A stretch of 64,000 bases of DNA, taken from the NCBI GenBank assembly GCA_022539475.1, contig VCMS01000277.1:1-64000 (forward strand). Direction: 5' to 3'. The notes beneath the pieces were generated by a model. It made no database searches. It was not told where the DNA came from and worked only from the letters and a program-made list of their open reading frames with translations. This DNA comes from Gracilaria domingensis. Lineage: Eukaryota; Rhodophyta; Florideophyceae; Gracilariales; Gracilariaceae. This document shows positions 58,885 to 64,000 of the stretch, one piece after another. Made by a program: the position numbers and the translations under genes. Every line of letters begins with the position of its first letter. The first letter of the stretch is position 1.

Positions 58885-61437
58885 ATGGCCCCTCAACGTG
58901 CGGAGCATGCAGGTGGTAAACCGCGAAAGGCATCGGTACCGCCGGAGCGCTGGGATACTGGGGTGGCCAAACGTAGGAGCGCGGTCGTCTCACGAAGTAG
59001 TGCTACTAATGGGAGAGGTAGCCGAAGCTGAGCACCTCGTGCTGGACTTCGCAAACCAAAATCTTCATCTACAGTATCGGAAGTAAAACCGAGGAGGAGG
59101 TCAGGAGCTTCCACATGCACTACGGAACGCACAGTAAGTGAAACCGTTCAAGCCAAGGATAGTGCAATGCGTGGGCCTGTTACACGCCACATGGCTGCAA
59201 TAGAAGAGCCAAGGGTCAGTGATGATGGAAATGTATATGTCAAAGCGATGAAAGGAAATAAGAGAAGAACGGCTGTACGTCAGAATGTAAGGAGGACAAG
59301 AGGCAGTGGAGGGACAGAAGGTCCTCGTATTGATGATTGTTTCGACAAGGTGAGAACTGCGGATGACAATGCGGAGATGGAAACCGTGGATTGCGCCATC
59401 GTGAGAGCCGAACCTAGAGCCGAACCTGGGGATAGGGAGATACCCAGAAGCGCTCCCGGAACAGAACGTAACAGTTATGATTCGAGAAAAGTGAAGAGGA
59501 ACGAGAAAATGAATGAGGGTGTCTCTCGTGCCAAGAAAGGCAGTGGAAGAAAGGAGCGGGAGTCCACGGACGCAGTAGATATCCCAAGTGACGTCGAGGA
59601 CAAGGATAACCTGGAGGCGAACGATAACGTGGACGCCGGAAATGCAACGCATATGGCTCCCATCGAAGGCAGGCATGATTCCGTCCCTCGTATTGGGTCC
59701 AGACACAAGGAAGACGAAGACGAAGACGAGATACAACCGACACCAGTCACAGGTGAGTCACAGAGAAACAGGTTCAATCAGGTCAGAAGAAGGACGAACC
59801 ATGGAAATGAGAATAGACGGGTGGGGAACGATCGGCAACCTGTCATAGCAAACGCCCGTAGAAAAGTATGGAACGATAAAGATGTTGATCGTGGTGCTTT
59901 GTCACGGAGCTTTTCCCTGCATGGTGCAATGGAAGAAGATGAAGATGAATCCCTTACTCCGCGATACGAGCTTTTGGAAAAGACCGGGAAACTGAAGGGA
60001 GATCTGTATCGTACAATAGAGGACAAGCAAAGTCTGAAAATGAGCGTACGACTTGCTCAGAAGAACATAGAGCAAGTGGAGGTTAAGGTCAGAAAACAAG
60101 AGGTTCTCATACACTCTTTGAGAGAGGCTCTCAGACGTGGAGGGAAAAGGAACGAACGTGACAGTAACAAGAGCAGGAAGCGGTACAACATTGACGTGAA
60201 CGACGAGTTTGTTGGTGTTGCGAAGACCGTCTATGACTCCATACTTCAATACGCCAAAGACGAGACAAGAGAGCTATGCTTCGAGATGAGTATACCGGCA
60301 AGGAACTGGGGCAACCGAAGTGAGACAGTTGGACCTGAGAAAGACGACAGTGTGCTGGTTGTTGATGGGAAGGAGATAGTGCCACGGTGCCCAATGGATC
60401 TTGCCATGGAGATGAGGGCGTACACGCCATCCGTACGCGGTGGAGGCGACCATTTGTTGATGCAAATTGTGGAGACGGAGGTAATGAAGCCACGTTGGGA
60501 ATCTATCCGAGGAATGAAAATGGAAGATGACTGTGTGAAACAGTTAACGTACGACATTTGTTTGCGCAGAAGGTTGAGACAGGCTTTAAGTGATGCAATA
60601 GGTGTTCGAAAACGCCATGCGAAGGAGAAGTTATTGATGGGACTAGGTTACGACATGCTTTTAAGGACCCCGATAAAAAACGATGAAAGGGAGCAGAACA
60701 AGTATGAAATACAAACCAGAGAGGTACGTGAAAAACTCCTACCCAAAGATGCAAATGGATGTGAGATTCTGTCGTCGTGGAGAACTCAGAAGGTAGAAGA
60801 TATATGTTTCTCGGGCTTTAACCCATATCATGCAACCGAAGATGAACCATGTGACTTGCTTTTTCGGAACAGCCTGAGCTTGGAGGTGCTGCGTGAGTTC
60901 ATGGGCTACGACGTTTTACAAACAAGTTCGAGGAATACCGAAGAGAGGGATCCAGTGGATGGAACAATTATGGATCTGGCACGTCTTGATGCCTGGATAG
61001 CGTCCGTTGTTCGCGCGACAGAGTCTGAACGAGGGAGAGGTGGTAAGAGACAAGTGTTGTTCTCCAACTTGTTCGGGAAATATCTACCACTGGCACTTGA
61101 GAGTATACTGAAGACCGTGAGGGTCCGCATGCAGCAGAGTTATCCAACAGAGTTCAGAAATGGCCCATCGAATGCTGAAGATGCGCGGCATGGAAATGAT
61201 GACCAGGTGGGCACTGTGGTTTACTGGATTCCGTCGAAAAGGAAAATGTACCTTGCTGTCCGAGAAGATGTGTTTATGGGAGAGATCTCTGAGAAGCTCG
61301 GAGCTGTACTGGATTGCTATGTAGGATGCTGCAGTCGGGGAGACCGTATGTTCTACGACATAACTGCAGAGAGGGATGTGAGGGAAAGGTCTGTGCAAGA
61401 AGGATTGCATGAGGAGAATCGGATAGAACGTCACTAA
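58885..61437 (+). pseudogene. Large charged coiled-coil protein, one in-frame stop
   Basis: Start chosen at ATG 58885 (MAPQRAEHAGGKPRKAS), because the frame upstream of 59167 stays open back to a single TGA (59029-59031) and then again to this ATG; total 850 codons. If the TGA is real, translation could begin at 59167 (756 codons). The N-terminal 350 residues are Arg/Lys/Asp/Glu-rich and disordered. Residues about 362-420 form a convincing coiled coil (LLEKTGKLKGDL..., QSLKMSVRLAQKNIEQVEVKV). The C-terminal 400 residues look globular, with no family recognised. It is tail to tail with the transposase gene, so probably an accessory protein of the same element (DNA binding or complex assembly), which is inference. 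Its MAPQ start recalls that of the ParB-dioxygenase protein. Confidence 0.6.
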
Positions 61438-61453
61438 TGCATTATGGTTTACG

Positions 61454-63928
61454 TTACGAAAGTTTGGTGATTGGATGGTAGTGTAAACGAGCTCGGGGAT
61501 TGCGATAGAATCTGTTAATGTAGAATCGGTGGAACTTCCAGTGCAATGGAGGGAAAAAGGGGCGTGCGGGAGAGTTTTGTCGGAGGATGTGTACCGAGCC
61601 TTTCATCGAAGAGAATGGGACGAGACCGAACCATGGGGATACAGATGCAGTTGTTGACCGTTTTAGAGAATTGGAGGTTTGCAATGTGTGATCTTCCTCG
61701 TCATCCGTGGCCCAGCGGAGGGAAATGCAGTTCAAGGATTCGTCAATGTTATCCAACGGCTCCGTTACCTCGAAGAAGCGAACAAAGGCAAATTCTGAAT
61801 CGGAATTGCTTTGGTTACATCTGCTAAAGCGAACCAGGGCAAAGACTTTGCATACCCATGCGGTCGGGAAGTCACAACCGAGAGGAGAAGTTCCATTAAC
61901 CAGGACGGTAGAGAATTTTGGGGACTTGGAAGAGCCAAAAGAAGTGGTTGCAAAAATACGTTCACACAAAGAGATCTCCGGCTCTCGCAGTCTAATGCAT
62001 TGAAAGTGACGATCGTAGTCATCCAGCGAGGGGCAGAATCCAGAAACAATGTAAGCAGAGTTAACAACGGTGATTTTGATGTCATGGGGGTTGTCCAACG
62101 GTTGAAGAGTTTCTAAGCTTAGGGTACGGAAGGAAGAGAGGTCGTCGCGAGAGATTTGGTTCATGAACTGCAATGTAGTTTTGGAGAACAAATCTGTGAG
62201 AGCAGATGACGGGACGTTTGGATGGGACCGTAGATACTTGTCGGCCGTGATGATGTCGAAGAGGTAGAATGAACTACCATCACGAACCATGGAGGGACAC
62301 CGCTGCGGCAAACGACTGGCCGAGTTGGTAGACATGGAGAAGTGTTTCCTTACCGAGATGGAGTGTAAGAAATCCTGCGACTCTTGGATTGAGTCCACTG
62401 TTTCCTTATGCGCAGTTGATCTTCTGCGAGAGGTACGGCGGTAGGGGTTCTTGAAGAGGAGATGCGCGTGCTCGTACACACCTGCATCACCGAAATGGAG
62501 GCCTCCGTATCGACGGATGTCTGGAATGATGTGATCCAGGAGATGGAATTTGAGAGTACGAAAGTTGGAGGCCTGGTATGGACCCAAAACTGAGACAGTT
62601 TGAGTCTTGAAGTTTTTGATGAGAGTCTTCAAAGAGCGTAAGCGATCATCAGTCCATTCTGGGGCAGTGTGGTAGTGAAGAACGTTATTGACGAGATCGA
62701 CGTAAGAGGTGAAAATGGTGGTTATTGGGGCGGGAGATACTTCACCGCAGCAACGGTCGAAGAATGCACCGATGAAGGGGAAGATCATGTCGAGGGCGCG
62801 ATAGTCCTTTGCTTCTAGCATGCCTCTGATTCCGTCAGTGGTGAAGAAGCCGTTGAGAGACTTACCCTTTTCAGATGTCGAGAAATCAATATGAAGCCCT
62901 GGAGCCGGAAACGAGCGTTCGATGTCAGCTAGGATGGAGTTGGCGTGAGTAAGAATAGATGTTCTGATGGACCGAAACGACCTGGAGGATCCATTGAAGC
63001 CCACGGAAGTGTGTAGAGAATCGGACTTCAGGCGTTCGATTGTGGCGAGTTTGATGAGTTTAGAGATGCCAAGGTGAAAGTTGTGAAGGGGCTCGAAGGA
63101 GAAGATTGAATAAGGAGTGAGCAGTGAAGAGATGTTGAGAAGAGGGTAAGATTCCAGAAAGGACTTGTATGGAGAGAGAGAGGTGGAGTGGAGAAGTTCT
63201 GCAGCTTCTTCTTTGAGGTTCCTTGCAACCCGTGGTCTATGGGAGAGGAGAGCAGAATCTGCCTCGAGAAGTAGGTCATCATGTCTTTTTCTGGTTTGCA
63301 AAGTGTGTGAGAGGGTTTGCTTTGTGAGAGTAGGTTGGTAGAGGTTGAGTTTTGAACGAGGGAGGAGACACCGGTGGCAGGGTTTGCTTGGCTTTGTGCC
63401 ATGAAGTTGTGCGAGAATGTCCTTGGCTTCGGGGATGTCAGCGCTGTAGTTGGAGATGACTGGATGGCATTGACGAAGGACTCCTTTGGCGTCGCGCAAG
63501 GGAAAACCCTTCATACCGATATGATACAGAGGTTTGAGGATGGTTTCTAGGGACTTCTGGACGAGCTGCATGCGCACAATGCGGGTCACGCTGGGGGTTG
63601 AGGGAGCGACTTCCAAGGAATCTGTGTCAGTGGAGGACGAGTCGGAGATGAAGGATGTGGGTATGTATCCGACGAGTGTGCAGTTCTGCGTGATGCACTT
63701 TCTGCGCAAGGAGTCATTGAAATTGAGGACGGTGATGTGAAGAGGATACGACGTAACAGAAGAACTTTTCAAAGAGGTGGAAGACTTGTCTGAATATAGT
63801 TGAACGAGGCCGACGAACGAGTCTGTGCCGGTGATACTGGGATCGTGCCAGATGACGTCGGGGTCCGGAGAATGCATGATATGCCTCTTGATAGTCGGGA
63901 CGACATGGCGGCCGAGTTCCGAAGCCAT
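61454..63928 (-). CDS. Plavaka-type transposase (CACTA superfamily)
   Basis: An uninterrupted frame of 824 codons. Family features in order: SYPLHITVLNFNDSLRRKC and TLVGYIPTSF (residues about 60-95), as in the Plavaka pattern YPvyltignipk.iRRkps...GYlPt. Then IVRMQLVQKSLETILKPL (117-134), GFPLRDAKGVLRQCHPVIS and YSADIPE (141-167), a CHRC zinc-type pair (184-187), and FEPLHNFHLGISK (278-290), the position of the family's D/E-x-x-H-x-x block. The rest is helical with a late His/Cys pattern. It excises and inserts the element. Its 3' end lies 16 bp from that of the coiled-coil gene. The frame runs close to the window edge, so an earlier start outside cannot be excluded. It is the only long element gene on the right side without a lesion. 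Confidence 0.8.
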   Translation of the reverse strand: MASELGRHVVPTIKRHIMHSPDPDVIWHDPSITGTDSFVGLVQLYSDKSSTSLKSSSVTSYPLHITVLNFNDSLRRKCITQNCTLVGYIPTSFISDSSSTDTDSLEVAPSTPSVTRIVRMQLVQKSLETILKPLYHIGMKGFPLRDAKGVLRQCHPVISNYSADIPEAKDILAQLHGTKPSKPCHRCLLPRSKLNLYQPTLTKQTLSHTLQTRKRHDDLLLEADSALLSHRPRVARNLKEEAAELLHSTSLSPYKSFLESYPLLNISSLLTPYSIFSFEPLHNFHLGISKLIKLATIERLKSDSLHTSVGFNGSSRSFRSIRTSILTHANSILADIERSFPAPGLHIDFSTSEKGKSLNGFFTTDGIRGMLEAKDYRALDMIFPFIGAFFDRCCGEVSPAPITTIFTSYVDLVNNVLHYHTAPEWTDDRLRSLKTLIKNFKTQTVSVLGPYQASNFRTLKFHLLDHIIPDIRRYGGLHFGDAGVYEHAHLLFKNPYRRTSRRRSTAHKETVDSIQESQDFLHSISVRKHFSMSTNSASRLPQRCPSMVRDGSSFYLFDIITADKYLRSHPNVPSSALTDLFSKTTLQFMNQISRDDLSSFRTLSLETLQPLDNPHDIKITVVNSAYIVSGFCPSLDDYDRHFQCIRLREPEISLCERIFATTSFGSSKSPKFSTVLVNGTSPLGCDFPTAWVCKVFALVRFSRCNQSNSDSEFAFVRFFEVTEPLDNIDESLNCISLRWATDDEEDHTLQTSNSLKRSTTASVSPWFGLVPFSSMKGSVHILRQNSPARPFFPPLHWKFHRFYINRFYRNPRARLHYHPITKLS

Positions 63929-64000
63929 AGGGTGTGCGATTGCGGTAGTTCCTGTTCTTGAAGCTTGTTTGACTGGATGAAAGAAGGAGTTGCTGTGGGA
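63929..64000. other. Right edge
   Basis: Too short to judge; upstream flank of the transposase gene. The element's right terminus is not in the window. Confidence 0.4.

Noticed and set aside
1434-63928. Polinton or giant-virus-derived element as the source of the modification genes
   Set aside because: No capsid, packaging ATPase, protein-primed polymerase or virus-type integrase is seen near these genes; a CACTA-superfamily transposase is.
1-64000. CRISPR arrays, bacterial operons, ribosomal or transfer RNA genes
   Set aside because: No spaced short repeats of CRISPR form, no prokaryotic gene spacing, and no rRNA-like or convincing cloverleaf sequences were seen by eye; a covariance search for tRNAs would be needed to exclude them fully.

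Overview
The window reads as transposon-dense eukaryotic nuclear DNA. It shows long intronless element genes, two CACTA-superfamily transposases of different type, a DIRS-like and an LTR-type retroelement fossil, TATA-like boxes about 70-80 bp upstream of start codons, Kozak-like starts and no operon structure. Intron-poor, element-rich genomes of this kind occur in red algae, oomycetes and some fungi. I lean weakly towards a red alga but the sequence does not prove it.

The outer parts hold what looks like one large mobile element, now rearranged. On the left (1434-7724) lie a ParB-like plus 2-oxoglutarate/Fe(II) dioxygenase-like fusion gene, a multi-span membrane protein gene on the minus strand and a short charged helical protein gene. 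On the right (55979-63928) lie a DNA methyltransferase fused to a SET domain, a large coiled-coil protein and a Plavaka-type transposase. The last two converge with 16 bp between their stop codons. Both modification proteins also carry a SUMO-interaction-like hydrophobic/acidic motif. I infer an element that brings its own DNA- and chromatin-modifying enzymes. Every gene except the transposase and the left membrane protein gene has one or a few lesions, so this copy is recently dead or partly mis-sequenced.

The three left genes are duplicated in inverted orientation: arm L is 2648-8151 and arm R is 49874-55935. Protein-level hand comparison shows fewer than twenty differences over about 590 residues. 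Arm R ends at a perfect 14-bp inverted repeat with a 2-bp loop (55934-55963), which joins it directly to the methyltransferase gene. The arms enclose about 41.7 kb.

The enclosed stretch is mostly old, decayed repeats. It holds a CACTA/tnp2 transposon (8154-10975) and a GC-rich block (about 11470-16480) with a 3.1-kb decayed frame that may be a capsid-like fossil. It also holds a DIRS-like reverse transcriptase/RNase H fossil (minus strand, 16496-19280) and a gag-protease LTR fossil (minus strand, about 27950-31620). Around these are several small dispersed repeat families, two arrays of one minisatellite family, a decayed acidic internally repeated protein gene (39229-40777) and AT-rich gene-free DNA. 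Most short open frames there are not convincing genes.
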